Part shown: positions 21,665 to 30,201 of the stretch, piece by piece
Layout of the letters: the number at the start of each line of letters is the position of its first letter
How positions within the stretch are numbered: the stretch's first letter is position 1
Origin: Bradyrhizobium sp. MOS002
GTDB taxonomy: Bacteria; Pseudomonadota; Alphaproteobacteria; Rhizobiales; Xanthobacteraceae
Length of the DNA: 64,000 bases
NCBI RefSeq assembly: GCF_003020115.1
Contig: NZ_PYFX01000008.1
Coordinates: 62,001 to 126,000, forward strand
Reading direction: 5' to 3'
Translations under genes and position numbers: made by a program
The notes under the pieces: model-generated
What the model was told of the DNA's origin: nothing
The model's database searches: none
What the model saw: the letters and a program-made list of their open reading frames with translations, nothing else

Positions 21665-22447
21665 TCAGCGCGACGAGCGCCGCCGCTGCGTGCCCTTGGC
21701 AGCACTCTGGACGCCGTCCGCAGATCCCAGCGCGCCTGCCAGGAACAGCTTGATCGCAGCGCGCATGCGCTTTTCCGCGACCTTCATCTCCGGCGGCGTT
21801 CCAAACGTCGCCAAGCGATGGTTGTGACCGACGACGACGTCGAGAAACACTTCCGCCGCGATGGTGGTGTCGTCGACGTCGAGCGCGCCTTGCGCCACCA
21901 GATGATCGAAGAAGCGTGCCGTGGTGGCGACGGCCTTGAGCCAGCCTTCCTCCTTGCCGAGCTTGGCAATGTCGGGAAAGTTGATGGCCTGCGACGTCAT
22001 CATGCGGCTGAAGGCGACGGCATCGGGACCGCAGGTGAAGCTCAGCATCTCGCGCCCGATCTCGACCAGCCGCTGCTCGACCGAGATATCCGAGGCGCTG
22101 CTGAGCTTGGTCTCGGCGGCCGCGGATAGCGGTGCAAGCCATCGCGCGATCTCGCGCCGCAGCACGGCGGCGAACAGGCCGCGCTTGTCGCCGTAACGGG
22201 CATAGACGGTGGGCTTGCTCACGCGCGCGGCTTCCGCGACCGCGTCGAGCGAGGTGGCGTCAAAGCCGCGATCCAGGAACAGGCGGGTGGCGACCTCGAT
22301 CAGCCGCTGATCGCGCTCGATCGCGGCGCTTTTCGTCGGCCGGCCGCCGCGCGATTTCGGCACCTCGCGCTGCGGCGCTGCCGGTCTTGTCCTGGTCGCA
22401 GTCAATCCCATGCCCAATGATTCCTGCGCGGTCGTAGCATCAGTCAT
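21665..22447 (-). CDS. TetR/AcrR-family transcriptional regulator
   Basis: 260 residues. A charged N-terminal extension precedes the helix-turn-helix 'RDQRLIEVATRLFLDRGFDATSLDAVAEAARVSKPTVYARYGDKRGLFAAVLRRE' cut short here as residues about 45-100; this is the TetR DNA-binding domain. The C-terminal ligand domain is of the TetR_C_7/AefR-like sort. It is downstream of, and codirectional with, the patatin gene (100 bp gap). Because near-identical operators stand before the patatin gene and the PepSY gene flanking it, this regulator is the natural candidate to bind both and so to autoregulate. Confidence 0.88.
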   Translation of the reverse strand: MTDATTAQESLGMGLTATRTRPAAPQREVPKSRGGRPTKSAAIERDQRLIEVATRLFLDRGFDATSLDAVAEAARVSKPTVYARYGDKRGLFAAVLRREIARWLAPLSAAAETKLSSASDISVEQRLVEIGREMLSFTCGPDAVAFSRMMTSQAINFPDIAKLGKEEGWLKAVATTARFFDHLVAQGALDVDDTTIAAEVFLDVVVGHNHRLATFGTPPEMKVAEKRMRAAIKLFLAGALGSADGVQSAAKGTQRRRSSR

Positions 22448-22546
22448 TGCTCTATAACGCGCAGCAACGGGTGCGTCATGGCTAATCTGGCCGAATGGGC
22501 CGCATCCTCAACCGTCTCGACACGGCCTCGTTCCTGAGCGAGCGTC

Positions 22547-23755
22547 TCACGGAAGCGCCGAAGTCCAGGCCTGGCCTGACGCCGCCTTCTCATATCCGTA
22601 CTGATACAGCGCCCGCATATAGGCGGTGTCGAACCCTTCCGAGGGGGCCGCCGGATAGTCGCGCGCGATATAGGAGAGGTGGAAGCCCAGGTGGTTGCGC
22701 CTGGCAAAATCATAGGTCGAGAAGATGGTCGAGCGGGTTTGCGACTGGGTGATCGACGACAGGCTGCGTGAGGCGACGTCGATGGTGCTGTTGGAGACGA
22801 GCTCGAAGTTGCGTTCGATCTTCTTGTTGACGAGGATGTAGATGTCCATCCTCGCCGCGCCGGGGAGGCGACTGCCCTGGAAAAGCAGGGCTTCCGGCAG
22901 CGTCAGCACCGGGGCCGTCACGCCGCCGTCGACATGCATCTCCTGAAACCTGCGGCCCTGGCCCTCGGCGTCGATCATGATCGGCGGAAACACCAGAGGT
23001 ATGCTGGCGGAGGCCGCCATCACGTCGCGAAACAGCTTGAGCGCCTCGGGCGTGCCCACCGCGGCGATCTTGCCCATGTCCCAGATGGCGGTCCGCTGGG
23101 TGTCGAGATCGGTCGTCACCACCAGCAACTTGCGCCCCTTGGCGTTTTCACGCGCGACCTGCGCCATGAGCTCCTGCCCGACATAGCGGGCGACGAGCTC
23201 ACGCAGCCGCGTGTTGCCGAACAGGCCGGATCCGAACAGCACGCGCATGATGCTGGGATCGCTCAACAGGCTCTCCGCGATACCGCTGGTGTAGACCTCC
23301 TTCAGCGTGTCGTCATATTGCGAGCCGAGAAACGCAAAGGGTGCAATCAGGCCGCCGGTGCTCACGCCCGAGACGACCGAGAAGGCGGGCCGGGTTCTGG
23401 CCGCGGTCCAGCCGTTGAGCACGCCGACGCCGTAGGCGCCATCTGCGCCGCCGCCTGACAGCGCCAGATAGGACTTCGTCGCGGTACCGGTGTCCTTCTC
23501 GAAACTGAATTTCGTGACGGGGTCGTCGGCGTAGCGCCGCAGGCCGTCGATATCGAGCACACGCGATGTGCTGGCTTCGGCGGCCGTATAGGGCGTGCGG
23601 GGCAGGGAGGTACAGGCGCCGAGCGCCAGGCTGCACGTCAGGGCCAGCCATCCGATCAGGCCGGCAACTGTCTGCCTTGTCCTGCCATGCGAACGGCCGG
23701 CTGGGTCAGTCGAACTTGAAAGGATGGGCATTGTCGGTGGCTGGCGATCACGCAT
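22547..23755 (-). CDS. patatin-like phospholipase, lipoprotein
   Basis: 402 residues. The lipobox 'LALGAC' near residue 48 indicates an outer- or inner-membrane lipoprotein. The patatin core is complete: oxyanion loop 'SGGGADGAYGVGVL' (about 100), nucleophile elbow 'GVSTGG' (about 130) and catalytic aspartate in 'HVDGG' (about 275). Likely a lipid acyl hydrolase at the envelope. The start could also be ATG 23731. It heads a probable two-gene unit with the TetR regulator, and the operator at 23806-23824 lies about 50 bp upstream. Confidence 0.87.
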   Translation of the reverse strand: MRDRQPPTMPILSSSTDPAGRSHGRTRQTVAGLIGWLALTCSLALGACTSLPRTPYTAAEASTSRVLDIDGLRRYADDPVTKFSFEKDTGTATKSYLALSGGGADGAYGVGVLNGWTAARTRPAFSVVSGVSTGGLIAPFAFLGSQYDDTLKEVYTSGIAESLLSDPSIMRVLFGSGLFGNTRLRELVARYVGQELMAQVARENAKGRKLLVVTTDLDTQRTAIWDMGKIAAVGTPEALKLFRDVMAASASIPLVFPPIMIDAEGQGRRFQEMHVDGGVTAPVLTLPEALLFQGSRLPGAARMDIYILVNKKIERNFELVSNSTIDVASRSLSSITQSQTRSTIFSTYDFARRNHLGFHLSYIARDYPAAPSEGFDTAYMRALYQYGYEKAASGQAWTSALP

Positions 23756-23805
23756 CTACCGCCGCCGGCAACATCGCCGCGGCATCTCGTCCAGCCCCCA
23801 GGATA

Positions 23806-23824
23806 GAACTACACTGTATCGTTT
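23806..23824 (-). promoter_or_regulatory. second 19-bp TetR-type operator, upstream of the patatin gene
   Basis: Minus strand AAACGATACAGTGTAGTTC. Fifteen bases including flank (AACAAAACGATAC) are identical to the operator before the PepSY gene; the right half is a weaker palindrome. It is 51 bp upstream of the patatin start. Confidence 0.62.
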
Positions 23825-23960
23825 TGTTTAACAAGCGCCGCGGCTGCAAACTTCCGTGTCCCCGATATTGGCCTCCATTGTCCCAGTCTGATGCATAAGC
23901 CGGCCGAAGCATCGTCTGGGCGGGTTGATCGGCCTGCTCCGACACGCAATAAGCACCGTC

Positions 23961-25109
23961 ATGAATCGTCCTGACACCGGTCTGCCCAATCATTTCGAAC
24001 TGCTCGCCACCGACGGTGCCGCGCGCACCGGGCGCCTGACCACGCCGCACGGTGTGGTGCGCACGCCCGCCTTCATGCCGGTCGGCACCGCCGGCGCGAT
24101 GAAGGGCATGCACTGGCGCGAGGTGCGTGAGGCCGGTGCCGACATCGTGCTCGGCAACACCTATCATCTGATGCTGCGTCCCGGCGCCGAGCGGATCGCG
24201 GCGCTTGGCGGCTTGCAAAAATTCACCGGCTGGAACGGGCCGATGCTGACGGATTCCGGCGGCTTCCAGGTGATGTCGCTGGCGGATTTGCGCAAGGTCA
24301 GCGAGCAGGCCGTGACCTTCCGTTCGCATATCGACGGCGCCAAGGTCGAGCTGTCGCCGGAGCGCTCGATCGAGGTGCAGCGTTTGCTCGGCTCCGACAT
24401 CGCCATGCAGATGGACGAATGCGTGCGACTGCCCGCCGAGCGCGCCGACATCGACCGCGCGATGCAATTGTCGCTGCGCTGGGCCGAGCGAAGCAAGCGT
24501 GCCTTCGAGACCGCGCCCGACGGCTACATGCTGTTCGGCATCGTGCAGGGCGGCGACATACCCGAGCTTCGCCATGCCAGCGCGCAAGGCCTCATCGAGA
24601 TCGGTTTCCATGGTTATGCGATTGGCGGCCTGGCCGTCGGCGAGCCACAGGCCGTGATGCTGGCGATGATCGACGAGACAGCGCCGCGGCTGCCGAGAGA
24701 TCGGCCGCGCTACCTGATGGGCGTCGGCACGCCGGACGACATCCTCGAGGCAGTCAAGCGCGGCATCGACATGTTCGATTGCGTGATGCCGACGCGCAAT
24801 GGCCGGCATGGCGTCGCCTTCACACGCTTCGGCCAGGTGAATTTGCGCAACGCGCGCCACGCCGACGATCCGCGTCCGCTCGACGAAGAGAGCTCCTGGC
24901 CGTCGGCGCGCAGCTACGCGCGGGCCTATCTGCACCATCTCGTCAAGGCGGGCGAGACGTTGGGTGCGATGCTGCTGTCCGAGATCAATATCGCTTACTA
25001 CCAGTTCCTGATGCAGGGCATCAGGGACGCGGTCGCGCAGGGCACGTTCGAGGAGTTCTATCGGCGTACGCGCGAGGACTGGGCGAGGGGCGACATCGCC
25101 CCGCGCTAG
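23961..25109 (+). CDS. tgt: queuine/preQ1 tRNA-guanine transglycosylase
   Basis: 382 residues starting at ATG 23961 (MNRPDTGLPNHFELL). 'FMPVGTAGAMKGM', 'NTYHLMLRPGAE', 'MLTDSGGFQVMSL' (catalytic Asp), 'GIVQGGD' and 'FDCVMPTRNGRHG' (second Asp nucleophile) are all present. The usual TGT zinc-ligand pattern CxCxxC is not evident: the corresponding C-terminal segment lacks the cysteines ('NLRNARHADDPRPLDEESSWPSA'). It exchanges guanine-34 for preQ1 in GUN-anticodon tRNAs, the step before QueA. An ATG-less upstream extension to 23925 is unsupported. Confidence 0.95.
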   Translation: MNRPDTGLPNHFELLATDGAARTGRLTTPHGVVRTPAFMPVGTAGAMKGMHWREVREAGADIVLGNTYHLMLRPGAERIAALGGLQKFTGWNGPMLTDSGGFQVMSLADLRKVSEQAVTFRSHIDGAKVELSPERSIEVQRLLGSDIAMQMDECVRLPAERADIDRAMQLSLRWAERSKRAFETAPDGYMLFGIVQGGDIPELRHASAQGLIEIGFHGYAIGGLAVGEPQAVMLAMIDETAPRLPRDRPRYLMGVGTPDDILEAVKRGIDMFDCVMPTRNGRHGVAFTRFGQVNLRNARHADDPRPLDEESSWPSARSYARAYLHHLVKAGETLGAMLLSEINIAYYQFLMQGIRDAVAQGTFEEFYRRTREDWARGDIAPR

Positions 25110-25142
25110 GTCAATTGCACACGGTCAGTTGCAGAGGAAACG

Positions 25143-25361
25143 TCAGTTGCAGAGGAAGCGCTGCTTGACGGCGTGCTTGGTCACGAAGCCGTAGCCGCAA
25201 TTGTCGCAGGTCCAGAGATAGCTGATCAGGTGTTCCGACACATACGCAGAACCTTCGGCGGCGACCATGGAGTCGGCGCAGACTGGACAGGTGGGCAACT
25301 CACTGCAACGCGGAGCGCGGTTCGGCGCGACGGTCGACAACACTTCAGCGACTGCTGACAT
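25143..25361 (-). CDS. small zinc-ribbon protein
   Basis: 72 residues. 'CPVCADSM' (about 25) and 'CDNCGYGF' (about 52) form a CxxC-x24-CxxC zinc ribbon. ATG 25361 is preceded by GGGAGGTCACCACG, a strong ribosome binding site. Small proteins of this type are common in Bradyrhizobium; no function is known to me. The last six codons including the stop (RFLCN-stop) are duplicated in tandem just downstream at 25124-25141. Confidence 0.72.
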   Translation of the reverse strand: MSAVAEVLSTVAPNRAPRCSELPTCPVCADSMVAAEGSAYVSEHLISYLWTCDNCGYGFVTKHAVKQRFLCN

Positions 25362-25584
25362 CGTGGTGACCTCCCAGCTTTGAGACCTAAGTCTAACATA
25401 AGCAGAATCAGTTGACGAGGTCGCAACACAAATGCGTTGGTTTTCTGATAATTGCAGCTCACGTGATTTTGCGATGCAGCGTATTTAACATGTACCGCAA
25501 TGTCGCTTGCGTGTCGCCGCAGGCTGTCTCTAACTGCGCAAGAGCTGCAACAGAAGCGCAATTCGTCGCCACAGGGAGTTGATC

Positions 25585-26562
25585 ATGGACGCATCGTCCA
25601 CCACGGGTGCAGCGCACCAACCCGGCCGCGGCCGGATCTATGACTCGATCGTCGATGCTTTTGGCGACACGCCCATCGTCCGCCTGCGCCGGCTGCCGGG
25701 CATGCACGGCGTGAACGCGACCATTTTGGCAAAGCTTGAATATTTCAACCCCGCCGCAAGCGTGAAGGATCGCATCGGCGCGGCCATGATCATCGCCATG
25801 GAGAAGGCCGGCATCGTCAAGCCCGACACCGTGCTGATCGAGCCGACCTCCGGCAATACCGGCATCGCGCTGGCCTTCGTCGCGGCGTCGCGCGGCTATC
25901 GGCTCAAGCTGGTCATGCCGGAGTCGATGTCGATTGAACGGCGCAAGATGCTGGCCTTTCTGGGCGCGGAGCTGGTGCTGACACCGGCCGCGCAAGGCAT
26001 GAAGGGCGCGATCGCGACGGCCGAAGAGCTGTTGAAGACGACGCCGAATTCGGTGATGCCGCAGCAGTTCAAGAATCTCGCCAATCCCGAGGTGCACCGC
26101 CGCACCACCGCGGAGGAGATCTGGAACGACACCGGCGGCAACATCGACTTCTTCGTCGCCGGCGTCGGCACCGGCGGCACCATCACCGGCGTCGGTCAGG
26201 TGCTGAAGCCGCGCAAGCCCTCCCTGCGCGTGGTCGCGGTCGAGCCGGAGGAGAGCCCGGTGCTGTCGGGCGGCCAGCATACGCCGCACAAGATCCAGGG
26301 CATCGGCGCGGGCTTCGTCCCTGACATCCTCGATCGCTCGGTTTTCGACGAGATCGTGAAGATCAGCTCGACGACGGCGATCGAGACCTCGCGGGCGCTG
26401 GCGCGGCACGAGGGCATTCCCGGCGGCATTTCCTCGGGCGCCGCGATCGCCGCGGCCCTCGAGATCGGCAAGCGGCCGGAAGCTGCGGGAAAAACCATCC
26501 TGGCTATAGTGCCGTCCTTCTCCGAGCGGTATCTTTCGACGGCTCTGTTTGAGGGAATCTAG
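25585..26562 (+). CDS. cysK: cysteine synthase (PLP-dependent)
   Basis: 325 residues. 'NPAASVKDRIG' contains the PLP lysine (about 50), 'EPTSGNTGIALAF' binds the alpha-carboxylate, 'GVGTGGTITGVG' holds the phosphate loop, and 'GISSGAAIAAAL' is the conserved C-terminal signature. It makes cysteine from O-acetylserine and sulfide. ATG 25585 follows GGGAG at a spacing of six; TTG 25579 is less likely. The gene for a BrnA-like protein follows after 3 bp, so they are one transcription unit. Confidence 0.94.
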   Translation: MDASSTTGAAHQPGRGRIYDSIVDAFGDTPIVRLRRLPGMHGVNATILAKLEYFNPAASVKDRIGAAMIIAMEKAGIVKPDTVLIEPTSGNTGIALAFVAASRGYRLKLVMPESMSIERRKMLAFLGAELVLTPAAQGMKGAIATAEELLKTTPNSVMPQQFKNLANPEVHRRTTAEEIWNDTGGNIDFFVAGVGTGGTITGVGQVLKPRKPSLRVVAVEPEESPVLSGGQHTPHKIQGIGAGFVPDILDRSVFDEIVKISSTTAIETSRALARHEGIPGGISSGAAIAAALEIGKRPEAAGKTILAIVPSFSERYLSTALFEGI

Positions 26563-26565
26563 GAC

Positions 26566-26808
26566 ATGGCGGATCAACCACCGAGGCGGCCGCGAACGCT
26601 GGGCGATGCCAGGACGGAGGCCGAGGCGGCGTTCAAGAAGGTGACGGCCAAGGCCGCCGAGGCGCCGCCAAAGCAGAACGTGGCGCCGGGGATCAAGGAG
26701 CAGGTCACGCTGCGGATTGACCAGGACGTGCTGGAGCATTTCCAGGCCGGAGGGCCCGGCTGGCAGGACCGCATCAACGAGGCGCTGCGAAAGGCCGCGG
26801 GGAAGTAG
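26566..26808 (+). CDS. BrnA-antitoxin-like small protein without a partner toxin
   Basis: 80 residues. The C-terminal half 'KEQVTLRIDQDVLEHFQAGGPGWQDRINEALRKAAG' is the ribbon-helix-helix segment of BrnA antitoxins ('TLRLDxDVLxxFRAxGxGWQTRINxxLR'). No BrnT-like toxin ORF lies beside it; upstream is cysK and downstream a convergent ABC gene. Either an orphan antitoxin or a DNA-binding protein that derived from one. It is separated from cysK by 3 bp and is probably translated with it. Confidence 0.75.
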   Translation: MADQPPRRPRTLGDARTEAEAAFKKVTAKAAEAPPKQNVAPGIKEQVTLRIDQDVLEHFQAGGPGWQDRINEALRKAAGK

Positions 26809-26868
26809 ACGCCAACTGCCGGATCCGGGGGCGGTCGTCCGAAACTGGCGCGCCCCTGGGTGGCGAAC

Positions 26869-27582
26869 TCAAAGGACCTGCGACAGAAACCGCTGCGTTC
26901 GTTCGTCCGTGGCGGCCGTAAATAATGTTTCCGGCGGGCCGTGCTCGACGATCACACCGCGATCGGTGAAGTAGACGTGATCGGCGACCTCACGGGCGAA
27001 GTTCATTTCGTGGGTTACCAGGAGGCATGTCATCCCGTCTTCGGCCAGCTCCCGGATGGTGACCAGGACCTCCTTGACCGTTTCCGGATCGAGGGCGGCG
27101 GTGACTTCGTCGAACAGCATGATGTCCGGTCGCATCGCCAGCGAACGGGCGATGGCCACGCGCTGCTGCTGTCCGCCGGAGAGTTCACCGGGATAGGTGT
27201 CCTCCTTCCCCGCAAGCCGCACCTTGGCAAGCAGCGCCCGGGCGCGCGCTTCGACCTCGGGACGCTTCTGGCCGAGAACATGGATTGGCGCCATCATGAC
27301 GTTCTGGAGCGCGGTCTTGTGCGGGAAAAGGTTGTATTGTTGAAAGACCATCCCGACCTTGCGACGAAGCGCCAGTTTGTCGAGCCTGGGGTCGGAAACC
27401 TCGATGCCTTCGATTTGAATGCTGCCGGACGAGATCGGTTGAAGGGCATTGATGCAGCGGATCAGCGTGGATTTCCCTGATCCGGACGGGCCGATGATAC
27501 AGATCACCTCGCCTTTCCTGACCGACAGGCTGATTCCTTTCAGAACCTCGAGAGCTCCGAAGACTTTCTGACGTCGACGCAT
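26869..27582 (-). CDS. polar amino-acid ABC importer ATPase, 5' end frameshifted
   Basis: 237 residues from the first in-frame ATG. Walker A 'GPSGSGKST', Q-loop 'VFQQYNLFPH', signature 'LSGGQQQRVAIARSLA', Walker B 'IMLFDEVTAALDPE' and the switch histidine 'THEMNF' are intact. The true start appears to be ATG 27620 (MAATWTPDQPIVQCVDVRK) with a GGGAG ribosome binding site, but that frame closes shortly after; the two halves join properly if one G is restored near 27563-27568 (AAAG|TCTTC, giving VRKVFGALEVLKG). The product as read lacks the first beta strand. Gene order with two permeases and a binding protein shows the role. Confidence 0.82.
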   Translation of the reverse strand: MRRRQKVFGALEVLKGISLSVRKGEVICIIGPSGSGKSTLIRCINALQPISSGSIQIEGIEVSDPRLDKLALRRKVGMVFQQYNLFPHKTALQNVMMAPIHVLGQKRPEVEARARALLAKVRLAGKEDTYPGELSGGQQQRVAIARSLAMRPDIMLFDEVTAALDPETVKEVLVTIRELAEDGMTCLLVTHEMNFAREVADHVYFTDRGVIVEHGPPETLFTAATDERTQRFLSQVL

Positions 27583-27631
27583 TGGACGATGGGCTGATCC
27601 GGCGTCCAGGTCGCGGCCATGCTCTGCTCCC

Positions 27632-28474
27632 TCAGCGTACGCGGAACCGACGCTCGAGACGAGCGGTCCACAGGTTGATCGGATAACAGTAGAGAAAGAA
27701 ACACAGCAGCGCGAAACCGTAGAGCGGCGCGAACAGCTCCGGTCTCCCGCCTTCGGCGGCGTGCACCTGTGCTGTCAGCGTGAGCATTTCCGAAACGCCG
27801 ACGATCGATGCGAGCACCGTCGACATCGCGACCAGCGCATAGATATTCATCCAGGGCGGCAGCATGCGCTTGATGCATTGTGGCAGCATGATCAGCCACA
27901 TGGTCTGACGCCGCGTGAATGACAGCGATTCCGCCGCCTCCCACTGCGTCGCCGGAATGGAGCGGACGGCGCCGCGCACGACCTCGGCGACATTCGCCAT
28001 GACGGGCAAGGCGAAGCCCACGGTCGCCTTGATCCAGTCCGGCAACGGGATGGTCGTCTTGAACAGGGTGACCTGGAAAGGCACCAGAAACATCACGAAG
28101 AACAGCAGCACCAGCCAGGGCGCATTGCGGAAGAATTGAGTGACGAGCCAGCTGACAGCGGCGAGTAGCCGGGACTCCGACAACAGGGCGAGGCCCAGGC
28201 CAAGCCCGGCGACGGTCCCCAGCAGCATAGCCAGCAGGGAGATCGCGATGTTGAAGACGAACCCGCGCAGCAGCAGCGGTGACCACTTCACGATGATTTG
28301 CAGTGGGGACAGCATCGTCGGTCCGGCCTCCGCCCATGCGGTGGATGCGGCCATGACGGCGCAGAAACAGAGGATCGCAGCGGACAGTGGACCGATCCGA
28401 ACGGGCATCCTGGCCGGCGCGGGACGATACGGCACGAGAACAGCAAGCCTGTTTCCGGACCCTGTAGTCTTCAT
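27632..28474 (-). CDS. polar amino-acid ABC importer permease 2 (HisM/GlnP type)
   Basis: 280 residues. An N-terminal hydrophobic stretch is followed by five to six membrane helices and the EAA loop 'SIPATQWEAAESLSFTRRQTMWLIMLPQCIKRML' given here by its ends, which docks on the ATPase. It overlaps the upstream permease by 4 bp and lies 11 bp before the ATPase start at 27620, so the four transport genes form one operon. The substrate is probably a polar amino acid or derivative. Confidence 0.85.
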   Translation of the reverse strand: MKTTGSGNRLAVLVPYRPAPARMPVRIGPLSAAILCFCAVMAASTAWAEAGPTMLSPLQIIVKWSPLLLRGFVFNIAISLLAMLLGTVAGLGLGLALLSESRLLAAVSWLVTQFFRNAPWLVLLFFVMFLVPFQVTLFKTTIPLPDWIKATVGFALPVMANVAEVVRGAVRSIPATQWEAAESLSFTRRQTMWLIMLPQCIKRMLPPWMNIYALVAMSTVLASIVGVSEMLTLTAQVHAAEGGRPELFAPLYGFALLCFFLYCYPINLWTARLERRFRVR

Positions 28475-29226
28475 CGCGCATAACCGGGGATGCGCATCGC
28501 CTGCTCCCAGCGATGCATCAGCCAGACGAGGACGCCGACAAGGATGCCGTAGGTCGCCAGCAACACGACCATCATTTCGAGGACATTCTGCGATTCCGAC
28601 CAGATCTGCTTGACCGCATACAATGTTTCGGGAACTGCGATCGCGTAGGCGAGGGTGGTCGTCTTGAGCAGATTGACGAGGTTGTTGTTCAGGGCGGGGA
28701 GGCAGACGCGCACGGCCAGCGGAAGGACGATGTGGATGTAAGCCTTGAGGCGCGTGTATCCGAGCGCCTCCGCGGCTTCTATCGTCGTCCTGGGCACCGC
28801 CTCAATTCCGGAGCGGAAGATTTCGACGTTGAAGGCGGCCGCGAACAGTGACAGCGAAATGATGGCCCACTGAACGTTGCTCAGCAGCGGAACGCGCATG
28901 CCCGCCGCTTCGACGGCCGGAAGCATGGTGCCGAGGCCGAAATAGAAAAAGAAGAGCTGGACCAGCGGTGGCGTGTTGCGGAACACCACCACGAAGGCAT
29001 TGATAGGCAGCCGCAGCAACATCGACGGACTGCCCTGCAGCAAGGCGCCCACCGCACCGATCATCAGGCTCAGCAGGATGGTCGTGACACTCAGAAGCAA
29101 CGTCATCTTGAGGCCGCCGAGATAGCGGTCCCAGTCGTAGGCATCGTAGAACACGGAGAAGTTCAACCCCGTCGATTCGTAGAGCTGCTGAAACCAGTTG
29201 GCGATTGCTTGCATGTTGCTCGACAC
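28471..29226 (-). CDS. polar amino-acid ABC importer permease 1
   Basis: 251 residues. The conserved 'LLSVTTILLSLMIGAVGAL' helix, 'VVFRNTPPLVQLFFFYF' (the HisMQ signature) and the EAA loop 'EAAEALGYTRLKAYIHIVLP' are present. Forms the membrane channel with the downstream permease. Its stop overlaps the next start (ATGA). Confidence 0.87.
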   Translation of the reverse strand: MSSNMQAIANWFQQLYESTGLNFSVFYDAYDWDRYLGGLKMTLLLSVTTILLSLMIGAVGALLQGSPSMLLRLPINAFVVVFRNTPPLVQLFFFYFGLGTMLPAVEAAGMRVPLLSNVQWAIISLSLFAAAFNVEIFRSGIEAVPRTTIEAAEALGYTRLKAYIHIVLPLAVRVCLPALNNNLVNLLKTTTLAYAIAVPETLYAVKQIWSESQNVLEMMVVLLATYGILVGVLVWLMHRWEQAMRIPGYAR

Positions 29227-29313
29227 CGAACTGTTGAGGGCGATGCCTCGTAGCAGTGCATGGGCTCGACCTGTTCGGAGCGCAAGATGGATATGGCGCT
29301 CCGCTTTGCGCGC

Positions 29314-30126
29314 CTATTTGTCCTTGTATTGCTCGTGCATGGAGAGCGAATACTCGGTCGGCGTAATGCCCCACTTCTTTTCCGCTGCCACGATGAAGCC
29401 GGTCTTCATCCAGTCCTTGGTCGTATCTTCGAGCAGCTTCTGAAGACTGGCATTCTCGAGCGCAACGGCGATCATCCATGGCGAAGGCAGAACGCCTTTC
29501 AGGGGCAGGTCGTAGTCCGTCTTCCACTCGTCCTCCAGCAGCTTGCCTTGCAGGAAGGTCTGATCGTAGACGTAGCCGATGCAGTTGCCCTGCTTCATCG
29601 CGAACAGGGGCTTCTCCGAGCCGTCAAACGCAACAATTTCGGGGCCGTATGATTTGGCGACGTCCTTGTTGTACCAGGCCCCCGACGTTGCACAGACGGG
29701 CTTTCCCTTGAGGTCAGCCCAGTCCTTGATGCCGGCCTTCTTGTTGAGAAGGATGTTCACATAGTCTGAATAATACAGCGGCTCGATGACTTGAACGACG
29801 CGGCGACGTTCCGGCCTGTCCGACATGGTCGCGATCAGCAAGTCGACCTTTCCCTGCTGGAGAAATTCGATTCTGTTTGAGGCTCCGACCGGAACGAGCT
29901 CGAGTTTGACGCCGAGGCGCTTGGCAATGTCGGCGGCAAGATCAGGCTCGATGCCGACCACGTTTCCCGTGGGATCGCGATATCCGAAGGGTTTGTAGTC
30001 AGCCTTGACGCCGACATTCAACGTGCCGCGCTGTTTGATGGCATCGACGCCATCGGCGGCTTGAGCGCTGCCAAGCAGCAGCAGCACCGCGGCACCTGCC
30101 ATCATGGAACGGAGCATATTTCTCAT
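29314..30126 (-). CDS. amino-acid ABC importer substrate-binding protein
   Basis: 270 residues. The signal peptide 'MRNMLRSMMAGAAVLLLLGSAQAAD' is followed by the family-3 solute-binding fold ('RGTLNVGVKADYKPFGYRDPTGNVVGIEPDLAADIAKRLGV' in outline, with the ligand-contacting 'ATMSDRPERRR'). ATG 30126 is preferred because GGAGGTG lies about eight bases upstream; the frame extends to 30150. First transport gene after the oxidase gene, with a 75-bp gap, so the pair suggests uptake coupled to oxidation of the same compound. Confidence 0.88.
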   Translation of the reverse strand: MRNMLRSMMAGAAVLLLLGSAQAADGVDAIKQRGTLNVGVKADYKPFGYRDPTGNVVGIEPDLAADIAKRLGVKLELVPVGASNRIEFLQQGKVDLLIATMSDRPERRRVVQVIEPLYYSDYVNILLNKKAGIKDWADLKGKPVCATSGAWYNKDVAKSYGPEIVAFDGSEKPLFAMKQGNCIGYVYDQTFLQGKLLEDEWKTDYDLPLKGVLPSPWMIAVALENASLQKLLEDTTKDWMKTGFIVAAEKKWGITPTEYSLSMHEQYKDK

Positions 30127-30201
30127 TGGGTGACACCTCCAGGATTGCAATCACGACACGCGCAGCATGTACTCTTTGCGTTACAAGGTTCGTGCCAAAC
30201 G

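Noticed and set aside
25110..25160. CRISPR-like short repeats
   Set aside because: Only two adjacent 18-bp units with no spacers; they are a tandem duplication of a gene end.
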